Positions 26,185 to 33,346 of a stretch of 64,000 nt of DNA are shown here, piece by piece. The translations under genes were made by a program, and so were the position numbers. Source of the stretch: Flavobacterium xinjiangense (GTDB taxonomy: Bacteria > Bacteroidota > Bacteroidia > Flavobacteriales > Flavobacteriaceae); assembly GCF_900142885.1 (NCBI RefSeq), contig NZ_FRCL01000007.1:62001-126000 (forward strand), given 5' to 3'. Under the pieces are notes generated by a model, which did not search any database, was not told the origin of the DNA, and was given only the letters and a program-made list of their open reading frames with translations. Each line of letters starts with the position of its first letter. Position 1 is the first letter of the stretch.

Positions 26185-27465
26185 ATGAAAACAACAGAAA
26201 CAAGAATTCAAGAATTAGTTGCAGACTGGATCACTAACCCAAGATGGAAAGGAGTAGAACGCCCTTATACTGCTGAGGAAGTTATCAAATTACAAGGGTC
26301 TTACATCATAGAACACAGCGTCGCAAAAATTGGAGCTAACAACCTATGGAACAAACTTAATTCTCAAGATTTTGTAGCTGGACTTGGAGCATTAACCGGT
26401 AATCAGGCGATTCAAGAAGTTGAGGCGGGTCTTGACGCAATCTACTTAAGTGGATGGCAAGTTGCCGCTGATGCAAATGTTGCCGGCGAAATGTACCCAG
26501 ACCAATCTTTATACCCTGCAAACAGTGTTCCGCTTGTAGTAAAACGAATCAATAACGCACTTTTACGTGCCGATCAAATACAAGTTGTAAACGGAACGAC
26601 TGATAAAAAACATTATTTAGTTCCTATAGTTGCTGATGCCGAAGCTGGTTTTGGAGGTAATCTAAACGCTTTCGAATTAATGAAATCTATGATTGAAGCT
26701 GGTGCAGCAGGAGTTCACTTTGAAGACCAATTGAGTTCAGCTAAAAAATGCGGTCACTTGGGCGGAAAAGTATTAGTGCCTACACAAGAAGCAATCAACA
26801 AACTGATCGCAGCAAGATTAGCGGCTGATGTTATGGGAACTCCAACTTTAATCGTGGCTCGTACTGATGCTGATGCGGCCAATTTATTGACAAGCGACAT
26901 CGATCCTAGAGACGCCAAATTCATTACAGGCGAGAAAACAGGAGAAGGATTCTTCTATGTAAATTGCGGAGTTGAACAAGGAATTGACAGAGGATTGAGC
27001 TACGCACCCTATGCTGATTTGATTTGGATGGAAACCAGTAACCCTGATTTGGCTTACGCCAAACAATTTGCAGATGCCATTCATAAAGAATTCCCAGGCA
27101 AAATGTTAGCGTACAATTGCTCACCATCTTTTAACTGGGCTGCAAAATTATCTGTTGCTGAAATGGAAACATTCAGAGAAGACCTTGCTGCAATGGGATA
27201 CAAATTTCAATTCATCACATTAGCTGGATTTCACGCCTTAAACACTAGTATGTTCGAATTATCAAAAGCGTACAAAGAAAGAGGAATGGCCGGTTATTCT
27301 GAATTACAGGAAAGAGAATTTGCTTTGCAAAAACACGGTTTCAAAGCGGTAAAACACCAAGGTTTTGTTGGGACATCTTACTTTGATGCCGTACAAAATA
27401 CGGTTACTACAGGAAAATCTTCAACGACGGCCATGAAAGATTCTACTGAAGTAGCACAGTTTTAA
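26185..27465 (+). CDS. aceA: Isocitrate lyase
   Basis: Isocitrate lyase splits isocitrate into glyoxylate and succinate, bypassing the CO2-losing steps of the TCA cycle during growth on acetate or fatty acids. The catalytic loop [11 protein letters not shown] (Cys189) is intact, with the metal-binding [10 protein letters not shown] and the active-site SPSFNW. At 426 residues it is the short bacterial form. It lies 37 bases after aceB, so the two are one operon. Confidence 0.96.
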   Translation: MKTTETRIQELVADWITNPRWKGVERPYTAEEVIKLQGSYIIEHSVAKIGANNLWNKLNSQDFVAGLGALTGNQAIQEVEAGLDAIYLSGWQVAADANVAGEMYPDQSLYPANSVPLVVKRINNALLRADQIQVVNGTTDKKHYLVPIVADAEAGFGGNLNAFELMKSMIEAGAAGVHFEDQLSSAKKCGHLGGKVLVPTQEAINKLIAARLAADVMGTPTLIVARTDADAANLLTSDIDPRDAKFITGEKTGEGFFYVNCGVEQGIDRGLSYAPYADLIWMETSNPDLAYAKQFADAIHKEFPGKMLAYNCSPSFNWAAKLSVAEMETFREDLAAMGYKFQFITLAGFHALNTSMFELSKAYKERGMAGYSELQEREFALQKHGFKAVKHQGFVGTSYFDAVQNTVTTGKSSTTAMKDSTEVAQF

Positions 27466-27481
27466 TAAAAAAAGTAGTTAA

Positions 27482-27545
27482 GAACACAAAATGTATTTGG
27501 TCTGAAAAACAAATTTCAACCTCTTACGTTTTGTGTTTTTTTATA
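27482..27545 (+). terminator. Possible terminator after aceA
   Basis: ACACAAAATGTA and TACGTTTTGTGT pair (one mismatch) across a loop of about 35 bases and lead into a T run. The long loop makes this weaker than the other terminators here. Confidence 0.5.
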
Positions 27546-27621
27546 TAATTTTGCCAAATTCGTAACTAAAATGATTTAAACTTACTATTTTTGAGTAATT
27601 AAAAGTTTAAACACAATTGTT

Positions 27622-28914
27622 ATGAAATACCATCAAATTGACCGTGACTTATTTATAAAAAATCGTGCTAAATTCATGGCTCAAATGAAGCCAAAAAGTG
27701 TAGCAGTATTTAATTCCAACGATATTTACCCCGTTTCTGCGGACAGTACTTTACCTTTTGCACAACACCGCGATATTTTTTATTTAAGCGGAGTAGATCA
27801 AGAAGAAAGTATTTTATTGCTTTTCCCCGATGCGCCTTACGAAAACCAAAGAGAGATGTTATTCCTGAAAGAAACCAGCGAACACATTGCAATTTGGGAA
27901 GGTGAAAAACTGACTAAAGAGCGCGCTCTGGAAGTTTCAGGAATCAGAACGGTTTATTGGTTACAGGATTTCGAAAAAATTTTATTCGAAATGATGACAC
28001 ATTCCGATACAATTTACATCAACACAAATGAGCATTATCGTGCAACGGTTGAAACTGAAACTCGCGAAGCCCGTTTTGTAAAATGGTGGAAAGAGAAATA
28101 TCCTGCACACGCTGTCGCAAAAAGTAATCCTATATTGCAACGCCTTCGTTCTGTGAAAGAAACCGAAGAATTGGATTTAATCCAAAAAGCCTGTAATATT
28201 ACCGAACTTGGTTTTAGAAGATTATTGCCTTTCGTGAAACCAAACGTTACAGAATATGAAATTGAAGCCGAATTGATTCACGAATTCGTTCGCAATCGTT
28301 CCAAAGGTTTTGCTTACACACCTATTATCGCTTCGGGAAACAATGCTAATGTTTTGCATTACATCGAAAACAACCAACAATGTAAAGCCGGTGATTTGAT
28401 TTTACTGGATGTTGCAGCTGAATATGCGAATTATTCCAGTGACATGACGCGTACCATTCCAGTTTCAGGAAAATATACCAAAAGACAAAAAGAAGTATAC
28501 AATGCCGTTTTACATGTAAAAAACGAAGCGACCAAAATGCTTGCTCCGGGAACGCTTTGGAAACAATACCATATCGAAGTGGGGAAAATCATGACTTCTG
28601 AGTTGCTAGGTTTGGGATTAATCGACAAAGCCGATGTGCAAAACGAAAACCCAGACTGGCCTGCCTATAAAAAATATTTCATGCACGGAACCTCCCACCA
28701 CATGGGATTGGACACGCACGATTACGGAATTCTAACGGAACCTATGCAAGCTAACATGGTGTTCACCGTAGAGCCTGGAATTTACATTCCTGCCGAAGGT
28801 TTCGGAATCCGTCTGGAGGACAACATTATTGTTCAGGAAAGCGGCGAACCATTCAACATGATGCGCAACATCCCAATTGAAGTGGACGAAATCGAAGACT
28901 TAATGAACAGTTAA
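27622..28914 (+). CDS. pepP: Xaa-Pro aminopeptidase (aminopeptidase P, M24B)
   Basis: A cytoplasmic metallopeptidase that removes the N-terminal residue when proline follows. The 430 residues comprise the aminopeptidase P N-domain (NRAKFMAQMKPKSVAVF) and a creatinase-fold catalytic domain. All five metal ligands are seen: the two Asp in LLDVAAEYANYSSDMTRT, His in GTSHHMGLDTHD, and Glu in FTVEPGIYI and GIRLEDNI. Length is typical. It is a single-gene unit with a strong terminator. Confidence 0.94.
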   Translation: MKYHQIDRDLFIKNRAKFMAQMKPKSVAVFNSNDIYPVSADSTLPFAQHRDIFYLSGVDQEESILLLFPDAPYENQREMLFLKETSEHIAIWEGEKLTKERALEVSGIRTVYWLQDFEKILFEMMTHSDTIYINTNEHYRATVETETREARFVKWWKEKYPAHAVAKSNPILQRLRSVKETEELDLIQKACNITELGFRRLLPFVKPNVTEYEIEAELIHEFVRNRSKGFAYTPIIASGNNANVLHYIENNQQCKAGDLILLDVAAEYANYSSDMTRTIPVSGKYTKRQKEVYNAVLHVKNEATKMLAPGTLWKQYHIEVGKIMTSELLGLGLIDKADVQNENPDWPAYKKYFMHGTSHHMGLDTHDYGILTEPMQANMVFTVEPGIYIPAEGFGIRLEDNIIVQESGEPFNMMRNIPIEVDEIEDLMNS

Positions 28915-28934
28915 TTCCTTAAATACATACAACC

Positions 28935-28970
28935 AAATCGGTTTACAGCAATGTGAACCGATTTTTTTTT
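28935..28970 (+). terminator. Terminator of the aminopeptidase P gene
   Basis: AAATCGGTTTACA, GCAA loop, TGTGAACCGATTT, then ten T. It lies 21 bases after the stop codon. Confidence 0.85.
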
Positions 28971-29090
28971 GGGCGCAACCCAGCTTCCGCAAACTCCAGC
29001 TGCGTCGGGCTATCCGCTATAAGTCCTCGTCTCGTCCAAAAAGACGAGACTGTGGGCTTTCCGCTCTTATCCCTTGCGCGCTTCAACGAG
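28971..29090. repeat. GC-rich structured interspersed element
   Basis: A GC-rich island in otherwise AT-rich spacer. A perfect 8-bp hairpin (GTCTCGTC, CAAAAA, GACGAGAC at 29029-29050) is flanked by two similar 20-base direct repeats starting GGGCTATCCGCT (29007-29026) and GGGCTTTCCGCT (29054-29073), and the island ends near TTGCGCG. The frame open across it (28953-29156) has no ribosome-binding or family features and I do not call it a gene. From memory, GGGC-TCCGCT elements of this kind are scattered through flavobacterial genomes. Confidence 0.55.
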
Positions 29091-29197
29091 AAAATCTGTA
29101 ATTCCAAAATTCATCTTAAAGCTGTAACTTTATTATCACCCTTCCGACTTATTTAAAACAATACATATTTTGTAAAATATTCTATATGTAATTTCAA

Positions 29198-29257
29198 CCA
29201 TTAAGAAATTAAGAAAAATTAAGCTCTAATTCTTAATGAAACTTAATTTCTTAATGG
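29198..29257. repeat. Perfect 16-bp inverted repeat upstream of the AIM24 gene
   Basis: CCATTAAGAAATTAAG and its exact reverse complement CTTAATTTCTTAATGG enclose 28 bases that contain a further ATTAAG/CTTAAT pair. It ends 38 bases before the next start codon and may act as an RNA leader structure or be a repeat-family member. The rest of the 28915-29295 gap holds only the terminator and the GC-rich element. Confidence 0.6.
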
Positions 29258-29295
29258 TAAAAAAAATTAATTAAAAAAATTAAAACACAGAAATC

Positions 29296-30096
29296 ATGCA
29301 AGCACACGAAATAGACTACCACATATATGGCGAGGAAATGCAATATGTGGAAATAGAATTAGATCCACAGGAAATCGTAATTGCCGAAGCCGGAAGTTTT
29401 ATGATGATGGATAACAACATCCAAATGGAGACCATTTTTGGAGATGGATCAGAACAACAATCCGGATTGTTTGGCAAACTTTTGAATGCCGGAAAAAGAG
29501 TGCTGACCGGCGAAAGTCTTTTTATGACAGCGTTCATCAATCAAAATAATAGTAAAAGCAAAGTTTCATTTGCAGCTCCCTATCCTGGAAAAATAATTCC
29601 AATAGACTTGACCCAATTTGGTGGTAAATTCATTTGCCAGAAAGATTCCTTTCTTTGTGCCGCCAAAGGCGTTTCTATAGGAATTGAATTCTCTAAAAAA
29701 CTAGGACGTGGATTGTTTGGTGGCGAAGGTTTCATCATGCAAAAAATCGAAGGTGACGGAATGGCGTTTGTACATACCGGAGGAACGTTGGCCAAAAAAG
29801 AATTAGCAGCTGGCGAAATTCTAAAAGTCGATACGGGCTGTATCGTTGGTTTCACCAAAGATGTTGATTACGACATTGAGTTTATTGGCGGTATAAAGAA
29901 TTCTATTTTTGGTGGCGAAGGATTGTTTTACGCCACCCTTCGCGGTCCGGGAACCGTATATGTGCAATCTTTACCATTTAGCAGATTAGCAGATAGAATC
30001 ATCGCATCTGCTCCAAAAGCTGGAGGAAGCAGCCGTGACGAAGGCAGTTTACTGGGTGGATTAGGAAGTTTGCTCGATGGCGACAGACGATTTTAG
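29296..30096 (+). CDS. AIM24 / TIGR00266 family protein
   Basis: A 266-residue protein of the AIM24 family, named after a yeast mitochondrial protein; the bacterial function is not known. Family traits are visible: YVEIELDPQEIVIAEAGSFMMMD near the start, the glycine-rich LFGGEGFIMQKIEGDGMAFVHTGGT in the middle (both in outline), a later FGGEGLFYATLRGPGTVYVQSLPFSR, and a Gly/Ser-rich end (SLLGGLGSLLDGD). These form repeated beta-sandwich units. There is no signal peptide. It is a single gene. Confidence 0.88.
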   Translation: MQAHEIDYHIYGEEMQYVEIELDPQEIVIAEAGSFMMMDNNIQMETIFGDGSEQQSGLFGKLLNAGKRVLTGESLFMTAFINQNNSKSKVSFAAPYPGKIIPIDLTQFGGKFICQKDSFLCAAKGVSIGIEFSKKLGRGLFGGEGFIMQKIEGDGMAFVHTGGTLAKKELAAGEILKVDTGCIVGFTKDVDYDIEFIGGIKNSIFGGEGLFYATLRGPGTVYVQSLPFSRLADRIIASAPKAGGSSRDEGSLLGGLGSLLDGDRRF

Positions 30097-30117
30097 TCTA
30101 AATTTAAACTTTCCATT

Positions 30118-30184
30118 TGTCATTTCGACAAAGGAGAAATCGCATCACCATGCATTATGTAATTTCTTCTTCGTCGAAATGACA
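30118..30184. repeat. REP-like palindromic intergenic repeat
   Basis: TGTCATTTCGACAAAGGAG on the left pairs with CTTCTTCGTCGAAATGACA on the right with two mismatches, forming a long imperfect hairpin. I recall very similar GTCATTTCGAC palindromes as frequent intergenic repeats in Bacteroidota. The remaining spacer to 30330 holds nothing else I can name. Confidence 0.6.
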
Positions 30185-30330
30185 ATAACGATTTTCAGAA
30201 ATGGAGGTCATTTTTATTTTAAAGGAAGCTGAATTTGAGGCAAAGGCTGACAAAGTGTTTTGTTTACAATTTTCTCTCTCATTAATTTTTTCTTATTAAA
30301 ATGTCTTGAGATATTTTGAATAATTTCTGT

Positions 30331-31467
30331 CTAATTATCTTTAATAACTTTGCCATTATCATCCTTTGTCTCATGATAAAAAACCTTTATTGAACGACAA
30401 TTATTGTGCTCAAAAACAGTATTAAGTAATGTCCTATCAGACAACCCACAAGAATGTCCCATAACTAAAATCTGGAATTTATTACTGTCAATAAAATCAA
30501 GTAAATTTTTATAATTAGAATTTTGTAAATATTTAAATGATTTAAAATTCTCTAAATATTCATTGTCATCTAAATTTTCAATTATCTTATAGTCGTCGTC
30601 CATTTCATCACCGAAACCAAAATTAATTTTATACTCATTTTCATTTCCTATTATCCCATGTATAGGAATATGAGTTTTTGCCAAATCATCATTTAAATTT
30701 TGAACTCTTAAATATCTAAGTGCTGTTGGAGTATAATTAAAATTTAGAATTCTAAATAATCCTTTTGAATCTTCTACATTTCTTGTTTCAAAGTCATTTT
30801 CAATTTCTTTATAATCATCACTAGAAAATTCCTTATCAAGATTTAATTCTTTATTAAGAATAGAAATAGGCCTTAGAATATCACAAAACTTAAATTGATC
30901 ATAATCTGAACCCTTAATTAATCCTGAATTAAAGGAATCAACAACTTTTTCTTTTAAATATTTTTCCAAAAGACATTTAACTTGTTCAAAATCTGCATTA
31001 AGTTTTACTAACTTTTCTTTTCTCGAAATTTCAAAATCATCTTTATCTACTGATATATTTACTACCTTTAAATTAACAATATCTTTTAATTCTTTATAAT
31101 ATTCGTTTTCAATATCAACCCAATTTCTAAACGCTTTTTGGTTTATTAATCTAAAAAAAATATTTTTATAATTAATTATATGGTGTCTTGGATATTTTCC
31201 ACTTCTATTATTTCCATATTCACGATAAATTTCTGCGTCAGAAAATTTTATTTTTTCATCATGTTGCATAATAAAATTTGCCAATCCTTCTAAATTTTCA
31301 ACTTGATCAAATTTAAAATCGTGTCCCAAATTTTGAAATGAAACAAAATCATCGTCGTGACTTGCACAAGTTACTCCCTTCCAATAATCATCAATAAAAT
31401 GTTTATAAGAAGTTGGCAACCCATGCGCCAGATCAAAACCGTTTCCAACAATCACAAGTCTGTTCAT
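30331..31467 (-). CDS. AbiH family abortive-infection protein
   Basis: A 378-residue cytoplasmic protein with the AbiH signature at its N-terminus: NRLVIVGNGFDLAHGL then PTSYKHFIDDY. AbiH was found in Lactococcus as an abortive phage-infection factor; the mechanism is not established. A His/Asp-rich core follows, with FRILNFNYTPTALRYL and IHGIIGN, and the C-terminal VMGHSCGLSDRTLLNTVF is typical. I use ATG 31467, where the motif begins; the frame extends to 31518. The gene is noticeably AT-rich with many Asn, Asp and Lys codons, and stands alone between a REP-like repeat and a hydrolase gene, suggesting an acquired single-gene defence system. Confidence 0.85.
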   Translation of the reverse strand: MNRLVIVGNGFDLAHGLPTSYKHFIDDYWKGVTCASHDDDFVSFQNLGHDFKFDQVENLEGLANFIMQHDEKIKFSDAEIYREYGNNRSGKYPRHHIINYKNIFFRLINQKAFRNWVDIENEYYKELKDIVNLKVVNISVDKDDFEISRKEKLVKLNADFEQVKCLLEKYLKEKVVDSFNSGLIKGSDYDQFKFCDILRPISILNKELNLDKEFSSDDYKEIENDFETRNVEDSKGLFRILNFNYTPTALRYLRVQNLNDDLAKTHIPIHGIIGNENEYKINFGFGDEMDDDYKIIENLDDNEYLENFKSFKYLQNSNYKNLLDFIDSNKFQILVMGHSCGLSDRTLLNTVFEHNNCRSIKVFYHETKDDNGKVIKDN

Positions 31468-31569
31468 AATTACAAATGCTTTCCTCAAATATACTATTTT
31501 TATTACAAACCTATTCATGAATTACTTCTATGACCTTATATTTCTTAAATGGTTAAAAAAATAAAATGT

Positions 31570-31577
31570 TACTTTTG
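31570..31577 (+). promoter_or_regulatory. -7 element of the alpha/beta hydrolase gene
   Basis: TACTTTTG matches TAnnTTTG and lies inside the longest version of the following ORF (ATG 31566), arguing that translation starts downstream. Confidence 0.45.
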
Positions 31578-31595
31578 CACTTTAAACTAAAAACT

Positions 31596-32378
31596 TTGAA
31601 ACAAATTCTCTTTAAAAATACCAACATTTCCTATTCCGATACCGGGAAAGGCACCGCTATCGTCTTGCTTCATGGTTTCTTGGAAAACAAAACAATGTGG
31701 GATTTTTACATTCCGGAGTTGGCCAAAAAAAACCGAGTAATTGCCATTGATTTATTAGGTCATGGCGAAACCGAATGTTTAGGATATGTGCAAACGATGG
31801 AGGAAAATGCCGATGCGGTTCACGAAGTTTTATCAGCATTGCGCATTCGTAAGGCCATTTTCGTTGGACATTCTATGGGCGGTTATGTTGCGTTAGCTTT
31901 CGCAGAATTGTATCCTGAAAAGGTAAAAGGATTAGTTTTATTGAATTCAACATCAAAAGCAGATAGCGAAGAACGAAAAATAAATCGCGATCGCGCTATT
32001 AAAGCGGTGAAACAATCTTTTATAAATTTTGTATCATTATCCATTGCTAACTTATTTAGCGAAGATAACAGAGAAAGACTTTCATCAGAAATAGAAAGTG
32101 TAAAAATCAAAGCTTTAAAAACTCCACTTCAAGGAATTGTAGCTTCATTGGAAGGAATGAAAATAAGAAAAGACCGAGAAGTTTTATTGCACCTTACGCC
32201 TTATCCTAAACTGCTAATTTTAGGAGAAAAAGACCCTGTTTTAAATTATTCAGAAACCAAAGAACAAATAGAAAACACCGAAGTTAAACTCTTTACTTTT
32301 CCTGATGGACACATGAGCCACATTGAAAATCAAGAAGAATTATTGAAAGTGCTATTGTTGTTTTTTAAAAGAGTTTAA
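31596..32378 (+). CDS. Alpha/beta fold hydrolase
   Basis: A 260-residue cytoplasmic hydrolase. The oxyanion region is VLLHGFLENKTMW, the nucleophile Ser is in VGHSMGGY, the acid is in GEKDPVL and the His in DGHMSHIE. This arrangement resembles MenH and related esterases, but the substrate cannot be told. The ORF runs from ATG 31566, yet a -7 promoter box sits at 31570, and the family normally begins KQILFKNTNISYSD. I therefore prefer the TTG codon at 31596. The stop overlaps the convergent ABC gene by 4 bases. Confidence 0.85.
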   Translation: MKQILFKNTNISYSDTGKGTAIVLLHGFLENKTMWDFYIPELAKKNRVIAIDLLGHGETECLGYVQTMEENADAVHEVLSALRIRKAIFVGHSMGGYVALAFAELYPEKVKGLVLLNSTSKADSEERKINRDRAIKAVKQSFINFVSLSIANLFSEDNRERLSSEIESVKIKALKTPLQGIVASLEGMKIRKDREVLLHLTPYPKLLILGEKDPVLNYSETKEQIENTEVKLFTFPDGHMSHIENQEELLKVLLLFFKRV

Positions 32379-33046
32379 ATCATTCCTACTTTCAAATATC
32401 CTTTTTCCACCAATTCACTTCTATCTCTTAAATGATGCATTTTCCCTTCTTTCATTAAGACGAGTTCCGTCGAGATTTTGATTATATTTTCATAATTATG
32501 ATCAGTAATGATAATTCCTTTTATATTTGAATATTTAGTAACTAATACATTTATTTTGTCAATCATAATTGGCGACAAACCATTGTAAGGTTCGTCTAGC
32601 AGCACAAATTTAGAGTTTTTGTTCAATATTAATTTAATTTCTAAATACCGCAATTCTCCACCTGACAATTGGTTTATTTTTTTATTGAGAATCGTTTGAA
32701 TTATTTCATCTTCATAAAACTCCTGAAGTTTATCATTAGCAACAGACAATCCAATAGCTTTTTTTACAAAAAACAAATTGGGAATAAAATTTTCTTGAGG
32801 CAAATAACTGATTTCGTTTAGCAAATCGCTGGTTTTTGATTTCACTACGCCATCTACGCGAACAAATTTAAAATCGGCAGTAACAATTCCAAAAATGATT
32901 TTTAACAATGTTGATTTTCCGGAACCGTTTCTTCCCAAAATACCAATAATATCTTTAGTTTCACACTTCAAATACACATCGGAAACTATGATTTTCCCAT
33001 CATGTTTTTTTTGCACACTGTCAACTTCTAAAATGCTTTTAGTCAT
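32375..33046 (-). CDS. ABC transporter ATP-binding protein
   Basis: A 223-residue ATPase subunit with every ABC motif: Walker A GRNGSGKST, Q-loop YLPQEN, signature LSGGE, Walker B KFVLLDEPYNGLSP and H-loop TDHNYEN. The C-terminal part (ISTELVLMKEGKMHHL) resembles LptB/LivF-type ATPases. It starts 5 bases after a small membrane protein that is the only candidate permease nearby. The substrate is unknown. Confidence 0.9.
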   Translation of the reverse strand: MTKSILEVDSVQKKHDGKIIVSDVYLKCETKDIIGILGRNGSGKSTLLKIIFGIVTADFKFVRVDGVVKSKTSDLLNEISYLPQENFIPNLFFVKKAIGLSVANDKLQEFYEDEIIQTILNKKINQLSGGELRYLEIKLILNKNSKFVLLDEPYNGLSPIMIDKINVLVTKYSNIKGIIITDHNYENIIKISTELVLMKEGKMHHLRDRSELVEKGYLKVGMI

Positions 33047-33051
33047 ATAAA

Positions 33052-33294
33052 TTACACTATTTGATTAATGACCAAAATCAAAATTACAGCAAAAACGAAA
33101 TTCATTAGAAAGCTAAAAACTAACAGATTCAATTTTGACATTCCATTGTTTAAATAAAATAAATATTCATTTTTAGAATTTACTTCTTTTATTAATATAC
33201 TAATACAGAAACCGTAAATAATAATTCCTAATTTGAATATTTCAAATCCTCCAAAAACCCATAATAAAATACTTATTGACAAAGTAATAGTCAA
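33052..33294 (-). CDS. Small membrane protein paired with the ABC ATPase
   Basis: Three hydrophobic stretches (SISILLWVFGGF, GIIIYGFCISILI, LLVFSFLMNFVFAVILILVI) are joined by short polar loops. It could be a minimal membrane partner of the ATPase encoded 5 bases downstream. The start is unclear: there is no ATG near the front. The TTG at 33294 gives 81 codons. The frame remains open upstream through KKLANIFEFYKST to a stop just inside the end of the AddB-like gene, so an ATT start near 33345 would give about 97 residues. I do not recognise a family. Confidence 0.6.
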   Translation of the reverse strand: MTITLSISILLWVFGGFEIFKLGIIIYGFCISILIKEVNSKNEYLFYLNNGMSKLNLLVFSFLMNFVFAVILILVINQIV

Positions 33295-33346
33295 AGTGCT
33301 TTTGTAAAACTCAAAAATATTGGCTAATTTTTTAATTGGGACGTAT

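Noticed and set aside
28953..29156. A 67-codon open frame across the GC-rich element
   Set aside because: It begins inside a terminator T run, has no ribosome site, hydrophobic segment or family pattern, and is explained by the structured repeat.
30118..30184. Attachment site flanking the AbiH gene
   Set aside because: The palindrome is present on one side only; no matching repeat lies near 31500, and no integrase is in the window.
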